A stretch of DNA of 64,000 nucleotides from Allocoprobacillus halotolerans (GCF_024399475.1 NZ_CP101620.1:2399608-2463607); one strand, 5' to 3'. Numbered from the stretch's first letter, positions 38,302-49,967 are shown. Notes: a model not told the origin generated them from the letters alone. Numbers and translations: made by a program.

Positions 38302-39950
38302 ATGTTAAAAAGTTTATATGTTTCATCATTTGTAATTATTGATCAAATAAAAATTGATTTTTTAGAAGGAATGAGTGTATTAACCGGTGAGACTGGTGCA
38401 GGAAAATCAATTATTATAGATGCTATTGGTCAATTGTGTGGAAATCGTTCTTCTGCATCTTTTGTAAAAAAAGGATGTCGTGAAGCAGTGATTGAAGGTG
38501 TTTTTGAGGTAGATATAACACCTCAATTAGAAGCTATATGTCAACAATTACATATTGATATAGAGAATGAATTTATTATCACAAAACATATTCAAAGTAA
38601 TGGAAAAAGTCAGGTAAAGATTAATTACCAGACTTCAACTCATAATGCCTTAAAATTACTGATGCCCTTTTTTATTGATATCCATTCTCAATTTGAAACT
38701 CAAAAACTTTTTGAAGAAAAAAGCATATTCATCTTTTAGATGAATATGCTAAAAACAGTTTACAAACACTTTTCAATGATTATCAAAAGGAATATCAACA
38801 ATATAAAGATATTCAACATCAATTAAACCAAACTATTCAAGAAGATATGTCAGATGAACAACTCGATTTTTTAAAGAGTCAATTACAGGAAATAGATACA
38901 TGTTCTTATACTGATGAAGAAGTTGATCAATTAGAAGAAGAATTAAAAGTTTTACAAAATTTTGAAAAAATGAACGAACATATTCAAAACTTTGAACAAT
39001 TAATGAATAATCATCAAGGTGTTTTGCCAAAATTAAAAGAAGCTACTTTTGAAATACAAACACTATCAACATATCATGAATTTGAAAAAACTATTGAACA
39101 CATTCATAATATTTATTATAACTTACTAGATGAAGTAGAAACTATCCTTGATACTTATCGTTCTTTTCAATTTGATGAATATCGTTTTAATGAACTCCAA
39201 GATATTTTATTTCAAGTCAATCGTTTAAAAAGAAAATATGGTTTTACAATGAAAAGTATCCAAGACTATCGAGAAGATTTAGTTCAGAAAATCACAGCTA
39301 TAGAAAATCGTGAAGAACATATTTTTCAATTACGACAACAACTTTCTACACAAGAAAAGAAAACGAAAGAATTGGCACTTCAATTACATCAAGTAAGACA
39401 AGAATATGCAAAAAAATTTGAATCTGAAATTCAAAAAGAGTTAAAAGACCTTTATTTAGATAAAGCTATTTTTAAAGTTCAAATCAATGAAACAGATTTA
39501 CAACCATTTGGATGCAGTGATGTTAAATTGATGGTTGCGATTAATCAAGGACAGGATTTAAGTTTAATGAATGAAACAGCAAGTGGTGGGGAAATCTCTC
39601 GTTTAATGCTTGCGATTAAAACAACTATTTTAGAATATAATAGTATTGATACGATTATATTTGATGAAATAGATACTGGAGTGAGTGGTAAAGTCGCAAC
39701 TAAAATAGGTGAAAAAATGAAAAAAACGGCTATGAAAAAGCAGGTGATTTGTATTACTCATTTACCTCAAGTTGCAGCCTTAGCGAATTATCATTATTGT
39801 ATTGAAAAGCAATCTCATGATGATGAAACAGTCACTTCAATACATCTTTTAAATCATGAACAAAGAATAACAGAAATTGCAAAAATGTTGTCAGGTGAAG
39901 TCATGACACTGGAAGCAGTTGCTAATGCTAAAAAATTATTAAATGTATAA
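38302..39950 (+). CDS. recN: DNA repair protein RecN (one apparent base deletion)
   Basis: SMC-like ATPase acting early at double-strand breaks. Walker A GETGAGKSIIIDAIG is near the N-terminus, a long coiled-coil (39000-39450) separates it from the ABC signature ASGGEISRLMLAIK and Walker B DTIIFDEIDTGVSG. The break in the A6 run at 38717-38722 is repaired by one A (EEKKHIHLLDEYAKNS), giving 549 residues. AGGTG before the ATG at 38302 decides the start over an in-frame GTG at 38293. Confidence 0.95.
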
Positions 39951-39976
39951 AATCAAGCATATATGCCAAAATAAAA

Positions 39977-39995
39977 TGTAATCACTATGATTACA
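39977..39995 (+). other. Dyad upstream of spoIVB
   Basis: Perfect 8-bp inverted repeat TGTAATCA / TGATTACA around CTA, immediately before the GGGAGG ribosome-binding site of spoIVB. No T run follows, so it is not an intrinsic terminator; it may be an operator or an RNA hairpin near the ribosome-binding site. Confidence 0.45.
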
Positions 39996-40006
39996 GGGAG
40001 GTGTAT

Positions 40007-41004
40007 ATGCTTTGCTTTTGAAAAAGTTGAGTATATCACTCATCACAGTCGTTTCATTATTATTGCCATCCTTTCAAGTCTTTGGAGCAGATGTCATTCT
40101 TGGTGGACAGTCGATTGGCATTGAACTTGATTATGAAGGTGTTATGATAACTGGTACTTATGAAATTTCTATTGACAATCATACATATGATCCTGCCAGT
40201 GATGGTTATATGACAGGAGATTTAATCACTCATGTCAATCATCAAAAAGTTGAGTCTATCAGTGAACTCATGCAAGCTGTTAAAACAAATGTAGAAAGTA
40301 ATCAAGACATTATTTTAACATTAAAGCGTGATCAGCAGACCATTGAAAAAGGATTAAAATTTCAAACAAAAGATAACCAATTTACCACTGGTTTATACGT
40401 TCAAGATGGCTTAACTGGAATTGGGACTATGACATACTATAATCCTGAAAATCATCATTTTGGAGCTTTAGGACATATGATGTATGATACTTCATTATCT
40501 AGTCAAATGGTTATTAAAAATGGAACTATCTATAATTCTTATGTTAAAAAAATCAAACCTTCTCAAAATGGAAATCCAGGAGAAAAAATTGCTGATATTG
40601 GTTCTATTGAAATAGGAACATTATTTGATAATAACAACTATGGAATATATGGACAATATACTGATATTACTGAACAATTGCAAACGATTTCCACTGCTTC
40701 GATGGATGAAGTAGAACTTGGAGAAGCATATTTTTTAACGGTTTTAGATGGCCATCAGGTAAGTCGCTGTTCTATACGTATCACAAATTTAAAAAAACAA
40801 AATGAACCTGCTGTAAAAGGAATAACTTTTGAAATAACAGATAAAAAAGTTCTGTCATTAACAAATGGTATTGTTCAAGGAATGAGTGGTTCGCCTATTA
40901 TTCAAAACAATAAACTCGTTGGGTGTGTAACCCATGTTGACATGAACAATGTTCATCAAGGTTATGGATTATACATTGATTGGATGCTCAAAAACGACAA
41001 ATAG
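40007..41004 (+). CDS. spoIVB: SpoIVB serine peptidase
   Basis: S55-family protease secreted by the forespore to trigger pro-sigma-K processing. Signal-like N-terminus, PDZ domain (about 35-110), then the peptidase domain with GALGHMMYD (catalytic His) and GMSGSPIIQNNKLVGCVTHV (catalytic Ser). The observed frame begins at a TTG at 40012. The ATG at 40007 has better spacing from GGGAGG and joins if one T is added to the T4 run at 40016-40019. I use 40007 (332 residues); the choice changes only a few residues. recN precedes and spo0A follows, as in Bacillus. Confidence 0.93.
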
Positions 41005-41032
41005 AAAGAGAATCCTGCTAGATTCTCTTTTT
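41005..41032 (+). terminator. Terminator after spoIVB
   Basis: AAAGAGAATC / GATTCTCTTT hairpin, six-base loop, T-rich tail. Confidence 0.85.
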
Positions 41033-41069
41033 CTTATTTCAACATAATTAGACTTTTAAACTATCTTTC

Positions 41070-41100
41070 TGTCGAAAAAAGCAGTGAAAATTTTGACGAA
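41070..41100 (+). promoter_or_regulatory. Putative Spo0A boxes in the spo0A promoter region
   Basis: TGTCGAA at 41070-41076 is an exact 0A-box core, and TGACGAA at 41094-41100 differs at one position. They lie 24 bases apart between the spoIVB terminator and spo0A, where Bacillus spo0A is autoregulated. TATAAT at 41168-41173 could be the -10 of the promoter. Confidence 0.6.
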
Positions 41101-41216
41101 TTGATTTAAATTCATTTTTTCACATTTATTTTTTGTAGAAAGACTAGGAATCTGTTTTTGACACATATATAATAAAATTGCTGATGGGAATAAATCAAAA
41201 GGGAAAATTGGAAATT

Positions 41217-42038
41217 ATGAAAACATTTATAGCCATTGATCAACCAGAATTATTGGAAAATATAAAATTTAATTTAGAAAAAACAAATAAATTTACAATT
41301 GTAGGATCTGCACATAATGGTATAGATTGTTTGAATTTCTTTAACCAAAAAAACTGTGATTTATTAATACTTGATTTGATGTTGTCTGAAATTGATGGGA
41401 TTGGAGTTCTCAAAAAACTCAAAGAAATGAATAAACAAACATATCATAAGGTTGTATGTATCACACAATTTACTAATCAGACAATTTGTAATATGCTTGA
41501 AGAATTAGGTGTTACATATTGTTTTAAATATCCTTTTGATATTCAACATTTCATTCAATCAACATTATATATCACAGCTTCTGAATTTCAAAAGCAAGAA
41601 TTAATGGATCAGGATGAATCAGAAAAATATAAAAAAGTTAAAATTGAAAATGAAATTACTGAAATCTTACATGAGGTAGGGATTCCTGCTCATATAAAAG
41701 GATATATGTATCTCAGAACTGCAATTTTAACAACTTATTATAACATTGAAATTCTTGGACAAGTTACAAAAGTTTTATATCCTGATATTGCTAGAATGTA
41801 CAATACAACATCATCACGTGTAGAAAGAGCCATTCGTCATGCTATTGAAGTTGCATGGAATAGGGGAAATACAGATGCTATTGATGATATTTTTGGATAT
41901 ACAGTTTCAGCTGTGAAAGCAAAACCAACAAACTCAGAATTCATTGCTATGATTGCTGATAAACTGAGATTAGCTCATAAAACTGATAATGTTAAAAAAG
42001 AAAGTCTTTATAATTATAAAAACTATATGTTAAAATAG
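41217..42038 (+). CDS. spo0A: Sporulation master regulator Spo0A
   Basis: Response regulator that commits cells to sporulation. Receiver domain residues 1 to about 120, with phosphoacceptor Asp in [15 protein letters not shown] and Lys in FKYPFD. The C-terminal DNA-binding domain contains [46 protein letters not shown] and the C-terminal [20 protein letters not shown], the Spo0A hallmark. 273 residues. The ribosome-binding site is weak (GGAAA). Located after spoIVB, with 0A boxes upstream. Confidence 0.96.
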   Translation: MKTFIAIDQPELLENIKFNLEKTNKFTIVGSAHNGIDCLNFFNQKNCDLLILDLMLSEIDGIGVLKKLKEMNKQTYHKVVCITQFTNQTICNMLEELGVTYCFKYPFDIQHFIQSTLYITASEFQKQELMDQDESEKYKKVKIENEITEILHEVGIPAHIKGYMYLRTAILTTYYNIEILGQVTKVLYPDIARMYNTTSSRVERAIRHAIEVAWNRGNTDAIDDIFGYTVSAVKAKPTNSEFIAMIADKLRLAHKTDNVKKESLYNYKNYMLK

Positions 42039-42061
42039 TGATGAAAGTTGAGGTGATTTCT

Positions 42062-43294
42062 TTGCAGATTATTTTTCATATAGATTTAAATGCTTTTTAT
42101 GCAAGTGCAGAAATCTCTCAAAATCCTCATCTTATGGGCAAACCAATTGTTATTTGCCGTGAATCACGTCGTAGTATTATTACGACTGCTTCTTATGAAG
42201 CCAGAAAGTATGGAATTCATTCAGCTATGCCATTATTTCAAGCTAAAGAGCTATGTCCTCAGTTGATTATCATTCCGCCCCATTTTGCATTATACAAAAC
42301 ACTTTCTCAAGCATTTTTTCAAGTCATATCTTCATTTTCTCAAAAGTTAGAAGTTGCCAGTATTGATGAATGCTATGTGGATATGACTGAATATATTCAA
42401 AAACATCACATGCATCCTTATCAAACAGCTAAAAACATTCAAGAAACTGTTTATAAAACATTAAAGCTACAATGTTCAATAGGTATTGCTCCCAATAAGT
42501 TTTTAGCTAAAATGGCAAGTGATATGAAAAAACCAATGGGAATAACAATGATTACAAATAGAAATTTTAAAGATAAACTTTGGGCTTTACCAGTAGGAGA
42601 TATGCATGGTATTGGTAAAAAAACTGTTCCAAAGCTCCAACAATTAGGTATTTACACTATTGGTGATTTAGCAAAATATGAGAATTATGAAAAAATAAGG
42701 TCAATTTTTCAAAAAAATACATTTGTTGTTTATCAAAGAGCTAATGGCAAAGATTTTTCAAAGATTAATTATGAAAGAAATGAATTAAAATCGGTTGGTA
42801 ATTCCACGACTTTTGAAAAAGATAGTCACGATGAAGAATTTATTAAATCTGTTTTTCGTTCTTTGTCTCATGAAGTCTCATCAAGAGCTAAAAAAAGAGA
42901 TCTTGTTTCTAATTCTATTTCAATCACATTAAAATATACACGTGAAAAATCTAAAACAAAGCAAACCATTATTGATCAATATACAAATGATTTTGATGTT
43001 ATTTATGCAACAGCATTATTGTTGTTTGAAAGCATATATAATGGTGAAAATTTAAGATTAGTGGGTGTGAGTTTGAACAACGTTGTCCATCTTGAAGATA
43101 TAAATATTCAATTATCTTTATTTAATCAAACTCATACACAGCATAATATTCAAAATCAAACTGACGAATTGATTCATCAACTTAATGAAAACTTTCCTGA
43201 CATGAAAGTTATGAAAGCATCATCGCTTATCAAAGATAAAGAAATCCAAAAAAATATCTTAAAAATAATGAATAATTTTAAAGAACGCTCATAG
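42062..43294 (+). CDS. dinB: DNA polymerase IV (Y family)
   Basis: Translesion polymerase. FHIDLNAFYASAE carries the first catalytic Asp and SIDECYVDMTEY the DE pair; KFLAKMASDMKKPMG, VGDMHGIGKKTVPKL and the little-finger domain follow. The frame opens at 42038, but GAGGTGA directly before a TTG at 42062 makes that the likely start (410 residues). It follows spo0A by 23 bases and may share its transcript, an arrangement I do not know from Bacillus. QLSLF near the C-terminus resembles a sliding-clamp-binding motif. Confidence 0.93.
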   Translation: MQIIFHIDLNAFYASAEISQNPHLMGKPIVICRESRRSIITTASYEARKYGIHSAMPLFQAKELCPQLIIIPPHFALYKTLSQAFFQVISSFSQKLEVASIDECYVDMTEYIQKHHMHPYQTAKNIQETVYKTLKLQCSIGIAPNKFLAKMASDMKKPMGITMITNRNFKDKLWALPVGDMHGIGKKTVPKLQQLGIYTIGDLAKYENYEKIRSIFQKNTFVVYQRANGKDFSKINYERNELKSVGNSTTFEKDSHDEEFIKSVFRSLSHEVSSRAKKRDLVSNSISITLKYTREKSKTKQTIIDQYTNDFDVIYATALLLFESIYNGENLRLVGVSLNNVVHLEDINIQLSLFNQTHTQHNIQNQTDELIHQLNENFPDMKVMKASSLIKDKEIQKNILKIMNNFKERS

Positions 43295-43313
43295 ACTTTA
43301 TAGAGGTGATAAC

Positions 43314-43883
43314 ATGAGTGTTTTTTTACAGCGTTTTATTCAAGATAAAAGATATATATTAATATTAATAACGGTAACAAGCTTTATAGGTTTTTTATTT
43401 GGGTTTTATCAATATTCTCATACGCAACCTGTCATTCAAGAATTTTTTCATTTTTTATTTTATTTGAATATTGAAAATTATCAAAATCATTATCAGTTAT
43501 ATTTAATACAAAGTGGTTTACTTATTTTTATATGTACATATTTAAGTACAAGTTATATTGGACAAATCGGTTTATTGTTTATAACCTTCTTAAAAGGTTT
43601 ACAAATTTCATTTTCTATTCAATATACTTTAGCAACCGTCCAATTTAATTTTATTATTATTCTTTTAATGTTTTTTGAAATTATTTTAGAACTTCTCATT
43701 GTTTTTATTATTGTTTATATTGGTTTATATATTTCTAGCTATGTGTCTTTAGTTAATTTTTATATTGAACAAAATTTTAATATAAAAAGTATTTTAAATT
43801 ATCGTTTAAATTTTATTATTGCTTCTCTTATTGTTTTGACAATTTCATTGGCTTTTCGTCTTTATATTGTCCCACTATTTTAA
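43314..43883 (+). CDS. spoIIM: Stage II sporulation protein M (SpoIIM)-like
   Basis: 189-residue polytopic membrane protein with about five hydrophobic helices. SpoIIM is part of the DMP complex that remodels septal peptidoglycan during engulfment. The assignment rests on length, topology, the N-terminal short cytoplasmic segment followed by FIGFLFGFYQYSH, and position just upstream of xerD and deoB, as in Bacillus (spoIIM-fur-xerD-deoB; fur is missing here). Sequence itself is only weakly diagnostic to the eye. Confidence 0.72.
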   Translation: MSVFLQRFIQDKRYILILITVTSFIGFLFGFYQYSHTQPVIQEFFHFLFYLNIENYQNHYQLYLIQSGLLIFICTYLSTSYIGQIGLLFITFLKGLQISFSIQYTLATVQFNFIIILLMFFEIILELLIVFIIVYIGLYISSYVSLVNFYIEQNFNIKSILNYRLNFIIASLIVLTISLAFRLYIVPLF

Positions 43884-43915
43884 TAAGTACTTTTGTAGTT
43901 TTTTGTACCAAAAAT

Positions 43916-43924
43916 TGTTATAAT
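43916..43924 (+). promoter_or_regulatory. Extended -10 promoter of xerD
   Basis: TGTTATAAT, perfect extended -10, 17 bases before the xerD start. Confidence 0.5.
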
Positions 43925-43941
43925 AGTAGTGGTGATGTATT

Positions 43942-44861
43942 TTGAAATGCAAAGATGCAATGAGAGAATATCGTGAATATATGATTGTTGAAAAAATTAT
44001 AGTCAACATACTGTTGAAGCCTATCAAAGAGATATTGAACAATTTCTTGATTTTACTTTCCAAACATTTCAAGTTCAGCAAATCGAAGATGTGACAAAAG
44101 ATCATGTTCATGCTTATTTAAAAAAGAACGTCAAAAACTCAGTGATACAACTATTGATCGCCATATGATTTCATTAAGACAGTTTTATCAATTCTTAATG
44201 AAAGAAAGATTTGTAACACAAAATATAATGAGTTCATTTGATATGCCTAAACGTAAAAAAATTTGCCACAGGTCTTAAGTGAACAGGAAATCATAACATT
44301 ATTAGAATCAATTGAAGTCAAAGATGCTATTTCTTCACGCAATCGTTGTATGGTAGAAATTTTATATGGCTGTGGTTTGCGAGTTAGTGAAATGTGCCAT
44401 TTGACAATTCAAAACATTAATATTCATAAAGGATTTGTAAGATGTATAGGAAAAGGTAATAAAGAAAGAATTGTTCCTATGAATGATAACTGTGGGTTCT
44501 TATTAAAGGAGTATGTTGAAACTTATCGTGATGAATTATGTTTAAGTGGTGCAACACCATATTTATTTGTAACACAAAAAGGAAAACAGATGACAAGAGA
44601 TGATTTTTATCATATTCTTCAAAAAATTGTAAAAAAAGTCATTTATCCAAACACATAAGTCCACATACATTACGCCATACTTTTGCAACACATTTATTAG
44701 AGCATGATGCTGATTTGCGATCTATTCAGGAAATGTTAGGGCATAGTGATATTTCAACAACAACAATATATACACATGTTTCTCAAAGTAAAGCCATACA
44801 AGATTATCGTCAATTACATCCTAGAATGCAAGAAAGGAATAAGAAAAATGGAAAAATATAA
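43942..44861 (+). CDS. xerD: Site-specific tyrosine recombinase XerD (four apparent base deletions)
   Basis: Chromosome-dimer resolving recombinase. The catalytic set is present across frames: Arg in [20 protein letters not shown] (His-x-x-Arg), LGHSDIST and the nucleophilic Tyr in IYTHVSQ. The N-terminal SAM-like domain reads [26 protein letters not shown]. Breaks are at A6 43991-43996, A6 44120-44125, A7 44255-44261 and A7 44631-44637; one extra A at each gives a continuous 307-residue protein. The start is a TTG at 43942 with a weak GGTGAT. Overlaps deoB by 14 bases. Four defects is the highest density in the window, but all are of the common type. Confidence 0.92.
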
Positions 44862-46032
44862 ACGTGTATTTTTAATAGTTTTAGATTCATTAGGAATAGG
44901 AGAGGCACATGATGCTGAAAAATTTGATGATTTAGGAGCAAATACATTAGCTCATATTTGTGAAAAAGTAGGGGGATTGGATGTTCCATGTATGGAAGGC
45001 ATGGGATTAGGTAATATTGGCCAATTTCAAGGCATTCATGCTTTAAAAAAGCAACTTGCTTATACAGCTCGACTTGAAGAAGTTTCTAATGGAAAAGATA
45101 CAATGACAGGTCATTGGGAAATGATGGGATTACATATCACAAAACCTTTTAAAACATTTACTGATACAGGTTTCCCTCAAGAATTCATTGATTTATTTGA
45201 AGCAAAAACAGGACGTAAATGTGTTGGAAATTATGCAGAAAGTGGAACTAAAATCTTAGATGACTGGGGAGAACATCAAATTAAGACAGGAGATTGGATT
45301 GTCTATACTTCAGCTGATTCTGTATTCCAAATTGCTGCTAATGAAGAAGTGATACCATTAGAAGAACTCTATAAAGCTTGTGAAATAGCAAGAGAAATTG
45401 CAATGGATGATAGATGGAAAGTTGGACGTATTATTGCTAGACCATATATTGGAAAAAAGAAAGGTGAATTTGTAAGAACTGCCAATCGTCATGATTTAGC
45501 TTTAAAACCGTTTGGAAAAACAGTTTTGGATAGTTTAAAAGAAAATAAAATTGAAGTCATTGGTATTGGTAAAATACCTGATATTTTTGTAGATCAAGGA
45601 ATAACACGTAAAGTGAAAACTGTTTCTAATCATGATGGTATGGAAAAGACTATTGAAATTGCTAAAGAAGAATTTACTGGTTTAGCTTTCTTAAATTTAG
45701 TAGATTTCGATGCGGTTTATGGACATAGAAGAAATCCCGAAGGATATGGACAAGCAATCGTTGAATTTGATCAACAGCTTGAACAATTATTATATCATTT
45801 AAATAGTGATGATTTACTTATGATTACAGCAGACCATGGAAATGATCCTACATATAAAGGAACTGATCATACTCGTGAAAATGTACCATTAATTATTTAT
45901 AGCAAATCATTACAAATGCCAAAACATTTGGGATTACAAAAAAGCTATGCAGTAATTGGTGCAACAATCGCAGATAATTTTGGTGTAGAAAATCCAGGTA
46001 TTGGAACTTCATTATTAGATAAAATTATCTAG
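44848..46032 (+). CDS. deoB: Phosphopentomutase
   Basis: Interconverts (deoxy)ribose 1- and 5-phosphates in nucleoside salvage. Alkaline-phosphatase superfamily: [17 protein letters not shown] with metal-binding Asp, [12 protein letters not shown] with the phosphorylated Thr, [38 protein letters not shown] metal ligands. The start at 44848 lies inside the end of xerD, preceded by AGGAA; it gives 394 residues, the normal length. Confidence 0.96.
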   Translation: MEKYKRVFLIVLDSLGIGEAHDAEKFDDLGANTLAHICEKVGGLDVPCMEGMGLGNIGQFQGIHALKKQLAYTARLEEVSNGKDTMTGHWEMMGLHITKPFKTFTDTGFPQEFIDLFEAKTGRKCVGNYAESGTKILDDWGEHQIKTGDWIVYTSADSVFQIAANEEVIPLEELYKACEIAREIAMDDRWKVGRIIARPYIGKKKGEFVRTANRHDLALKPFGKTVLDSLKENKIEVIGIGKIPDIFVDQGITRKVKTVSNHDGMEKTIEIAKEEFTGLAFLNLVDFDAVYGHRRNPEGYGQAIVEFDQQLEQLLYHLNSDDLLMITADHGNDPTYKGTDHTRENVPLIIYSKSLQMPKHLGLQKSYAVIGATIADNFGVENPGIGTSLLDKII

Positions 46033-46044
46033 GAGAAGGATCTC

Positions 46045-46314
46045 ATGGAATTTCAAGAAATAAGACGTGCCATCATGATGACTCTTGGTGGCACTTTGAT
46101 TGGTGCATTACTCTATATTTTTAGCATATCTCTCGCTAACCAAGGAATAATTATCACACATTATTTGATTGCAATGATTTTATATATTTGTTCATTTTTA
46201 GCAGCTTTTCGTCAATCTAAAAAAGCTAACACTTATATTTTTACATATATTTTCATTCTTATCGCTATAATAGCCTTTATAACTACGTATTCATTTATTA
46301 CAATATGTCTATAA
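46045..46314 (+). CDS. Small integral membrane protein of unknown function
   Basis: 89 residues with about three hydrophobic segments (LGGTLIGALLYIFSISL, LIAMILYICSFLAAF, FTYIFILIAIIAFI). GGAGAAGGA precedes the ATG; it follows deoB by 12 bases. No recognisable family. Confidence 0.65.
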   Translation: MEFQEIRRAIMMTLGGTLIGALLYIFSISLANQGIIITHYLIAMILYICSFLAAFRQSKKANTYIFTYIFILIAIIAFITTYSFITICL

Positions 46315-46911
<597 letters not shown>

Positions 46912-46912
46912 A

Positions 46913-46936
46913 GGCTGTAACATTACAGTCTCTTTT
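46913..46936 (+). terminator. Terminator after the broken membrane-protein gene
   Basis: GGCTGTAA / TTACAGTC hairpin with two-base loop then TCTTTTT. Confidence 0.7.
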
Positions 46937-47004
46937 TATTTATTCAAGTCATTGATATCCCTCTACTATCACTGTATTTAAGATAACGTTTTTAAATTCT
47001 TAAT

Positions 47005-47032
47005 AAAACAAGAAGCATGATGCTTCTTGTTT
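47005..47032 (-). terminator. Bidirectional-looking terminator at convergent gene ends
   Basis: AAACAAGAAGCA / TGCTTCTTGTTT perfect 12-bp stem with TGA loop; on the minus strand it overlaps the stop of the acetyltransferase gene and ends in T-rich sequence. Confidence 0.8.
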
Positions 47033-48738
47033 AATAAACTTCATTAATATATTTTGCAGGTTCTATACAATCTTGAGTAAGTTGATTATTCATCATTGTA
47101 ATAACATTTTGAGATTCAGAGTTAAAATGAACAGTCATATCACATTCTAGTATAATTTTTTTAGAAATATTCTTAAAATAAGATAACATTTGTAAAAGAG
47201 CCTCTTTTTTAAATAAATAACCTCGTTTATAAAAATACTGTCTTCATCTTCGTGATATATCAAATAGCCTAAATCTTCAAATATAACAATTTGATCATCA
47301 AAACTTTCACATCGTTTTAATAATAAATCCCAATAAGAAAGTGAACGTATACGATATTCATCAAAATTTTTAACAAATTCATTATAATATATTTCCAACA
47401 GATTCAAATCATGACTTATTTTTAAATCAGGACAATCCTTAAGCATCTCTTGATGAATAGGCATAACTTGATGATAATGTGAAGCATAGAAGCCAAAAGG
47501 ACGATAAATTTCAGGATGATAAGCCTGTAAATATATATTTTGCCCTTCATATTCATTTAAAACGAATTGTAGTAGTTTTTTCATCATTCCCTGTTTTTGA
47601 CAATATGGATGTGTACAAACGCCTAATATAAAATAACAATCTTCAACAATGCTGTTTTTCATGATAGACATTGGAACAATTTGCAAAGCTGAAATGATTT
47701 GAGAATTATTTTTTAAAACATAGGTATTCTCTTTTTGATATAATTCTTGAAAATAGAAATGAGTTGATTTCTCTGTTTCATCTTGAAAACATGTTTTCCA
47801 TAAATCAATAATTTGTTGTTGGTCTTCAGCTTCAGCCTTTTGAATCATTGTTTGATTTTCATAAATACGATATTTATAAATCATCTTAACAGGGTGCAGT
47901 GATTGTTTAGAACGACGTAAGTTTTCTAATCCCATATCTTCTTCTCTATTCACCCATTTTTCATCATGATAATGATGATCAAGAAATTCTTTTAAAATAG
48001 CTGGATAAAGACCTCTAATATCTTTGTTCGCTTTTTCCACGTGGATTTGAATAGTCGAATGATTTAATTGCGATGCTATAATAAAGGCTTCTAATTGATC
48101 ATGAATAAAAATACCTCCGATATGAAATGGTAAAAGATTTTGAGATGATAATAATGACATAATACCTCTGACTTCACTTATCATAGATTCACTCATTTCA
48201 TCTTTATCCCCTTCCCACTTATTTAAACAAGTGAGAATAGTGTCAAAATCCTTGATTAAATCTAAATCACGATACTGGTAATCAGGATAGTTTTTGATAA
48301 ATGCATTGTAATGATTACGTCTTTTTTGCATTTTCTTACCTGAAAGTGTTTGAAGCATATTTTTATCATAAATATAATCATCATTATAAGGTGTTCTTTC
48401 AAATAAATATTGGTTTGAAAAATCACTTTTTTAATATTTGCAACAAAATCTTCTACAGCACAATCAATCATAAATGGAAAATTATGTTCATGACTATATT
48501 GTTTCATATACATCAATGCTTCTTTGTAATGTTCAGGAGTTGTAAAAGGCATAGCCCAAAAATATATATTTTTATAGCAATGTAACATGATAAGAAAATT
48601 TTCATGGATTTCATATTGAATATGATATTCATGGTTCCACATCATCATTGTCACAAAATTTGAATTATAGCCTTCATAATTGGCTTTTTCTAAATAAGGT
48701 TGAATAATTGAATAATCTTCTAATGTTAATTGTTTCAT
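47031..48738 (-). CDS. DUF2156 domain fused to GNAT acetyltransferase (two apparent base deletions)
   Basis: About 569 residues once two T6 runs (47205-47210 and 48427-48432, plus-strand letters) each gain one base. The first half resembles the DUF2156 / phosphatidylglycerol lysyltransferase C-terminal fold (KKMQKRRNHYNAF, WVNREEDMGLENLRRSKQSLHPVKM), itself acyltransferase-like. The second half is a GNAT domain (GVCTHPYCQKQGMMKKLL as the acetyl-CoA loop) followed by a C-terminal region like that of Eis-type proteins. Its ATG overlaps the stop of the upstream DUF815 ATPase by four bases, so the two are coupled. Substrate unknown; an aminoacyl- or acetyl-transfer to a tRNA, lipid or amine is conceivable. 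Confidence 0.82.
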
Positions 48739-49967
48739 GATTGTTGAGAAAGCAGCATATGAATAAACTGTTTTGCTGTTCTTCCTGAAAAACCTCCATT
48801 TCTTATTTCCCATTGTAATGCTAATTCATGTAACTGATCAATAGGCATTTCTAAATGATAACTTTTAGCTAAAGCATCAATAATATCCAAATAATGTTGT
48901 TTATTAGGATGAATATACATGATTTGAACTCCAAAGCGAGAAACTAATGATAGTTTTTCTTGCATTGCATCATTGTTATTAATTTCTTGATCATGATTAC
49001 GATCATTCCATGTTTCTTTGATTAAATGTCTTCGATTGCTTGTTGCATAGATAAGAATATTATCAGGTTTCTTTTCCAATCCACCCTCAATAACTGCTTT
49101 CAAATACTTGTATTCGACTTCAAATTCTTCAAATGATAAATCATCCATAAAAATAATAAAGCGATAATGCCTATTTTGCAGTTCATTGATAATTTGTGGT
49201 AATGATATAAATTGATGCTTATAAACTTCCACCATTCTTAGTCCATCTTTGTAATAGCGATTCAAAAGTGCTTTAATACTACTTGATTTTCCAGTCCCAC
49301 TATCACCATATAATAAAACATTATTGGCTTTCTGTCCTTTTAAAAACGCTTCTGTATTGGTCATCAAACGTTCTTTTTGACTTTCATAACCTATTAATTG
49401 TTCTAAAGTATTATTACCAATATGATCAATTTGTATAATTTGATTATTTAAATAACGGAAAGCTTTATTTAAACCATATTTTCCTACACCATATTGATAA
49501 TAATGATTATATAATATTTGATAGAATTCTTCCACTGAAGTGCTTTGTGAAAGTCTAATTTGTAAATTTGTTAATAAATCAAAAATTTCTTGATTAATAA
49601 TTGTTGAACTATTAGTAAAATCATAAAATAAATCATTATATAATGAATGGAGAGATGAAAAATCATGATGATAAATATGATAAAGATATTCAAAATCATG
49701 GCAGACAACCTTTTTTAATGAAACAGAAATGTCCTTTTTTCTTTCCAATGCTAAAGTAAAAGTATTTTCATGATAAGCTAATAAATACGTTAATAAACTT
49801 TGAAATAATTGTCCATGTAATTCATATTTTTCAGCTAGAATTAATAAATCAGATATAAATTCAGATTCATCAATAAGTGATTCATCTTCTACAAAAGATA
49901 AACATTTTAAAACAATTGGATCTTTTGAAATATTTTTATAAATAATAAGTTGATCATTTAACATCAT
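48735..49967 (-). CDS. DUF815-family AAA+ ATPase
   Basis: 410 residues with Walker A LYGDSGTGKSSSIKALL and Walker B FIIFMDDLSFEEFE, a sensor-like ATSNRRHL and the C-terminal GGFSGRTAKQFIH. This arrangement is the DUF815 family, AAA+ ATPases of unknown role that are widespread in Firmicutes. The N-terminal 180 residues are helical and unrelated to the ATPase core. It is translationally coupled to the downstream DUF2156-acetyltransferase gene. Confidence 0.88.
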   Translation of the reverse strand: MMLNDQLIIYKNISKDPIVLKCLSFVEDESLIDESEFISDLLILAEKYELHGQLFQSLLTYLLAYHENTFTLALERKKDISVSLKKVVCHDFEYLYHIYHHDFSSLHSLYNDLFYDFTNSSTIINQEIFDLLTNLQIRLSQSTSVEEFYQILYNHYYQYGVGKYGLNKAFRYLNNQIIQIDHIGNNTLEQLIGYESQKERLMTNTEAFLKGQKANNVLLYGDSGTGKSSSIKALLNRYYKDGLRMVEVYKHQFISLPQIINELQNRHYRFIIFMDDLSFEEFEVEYKYLKAVIEGGLEKKPDNILIYATSNRRHLIKETWNDRNHDQEINNNDAMQEKLSLVSRFGVQIMYIHPNKQHYLDIIDALAKSYHLEMPIDQLHELALQWEIRNGGFSGRTAKQFIHMLLSQQS

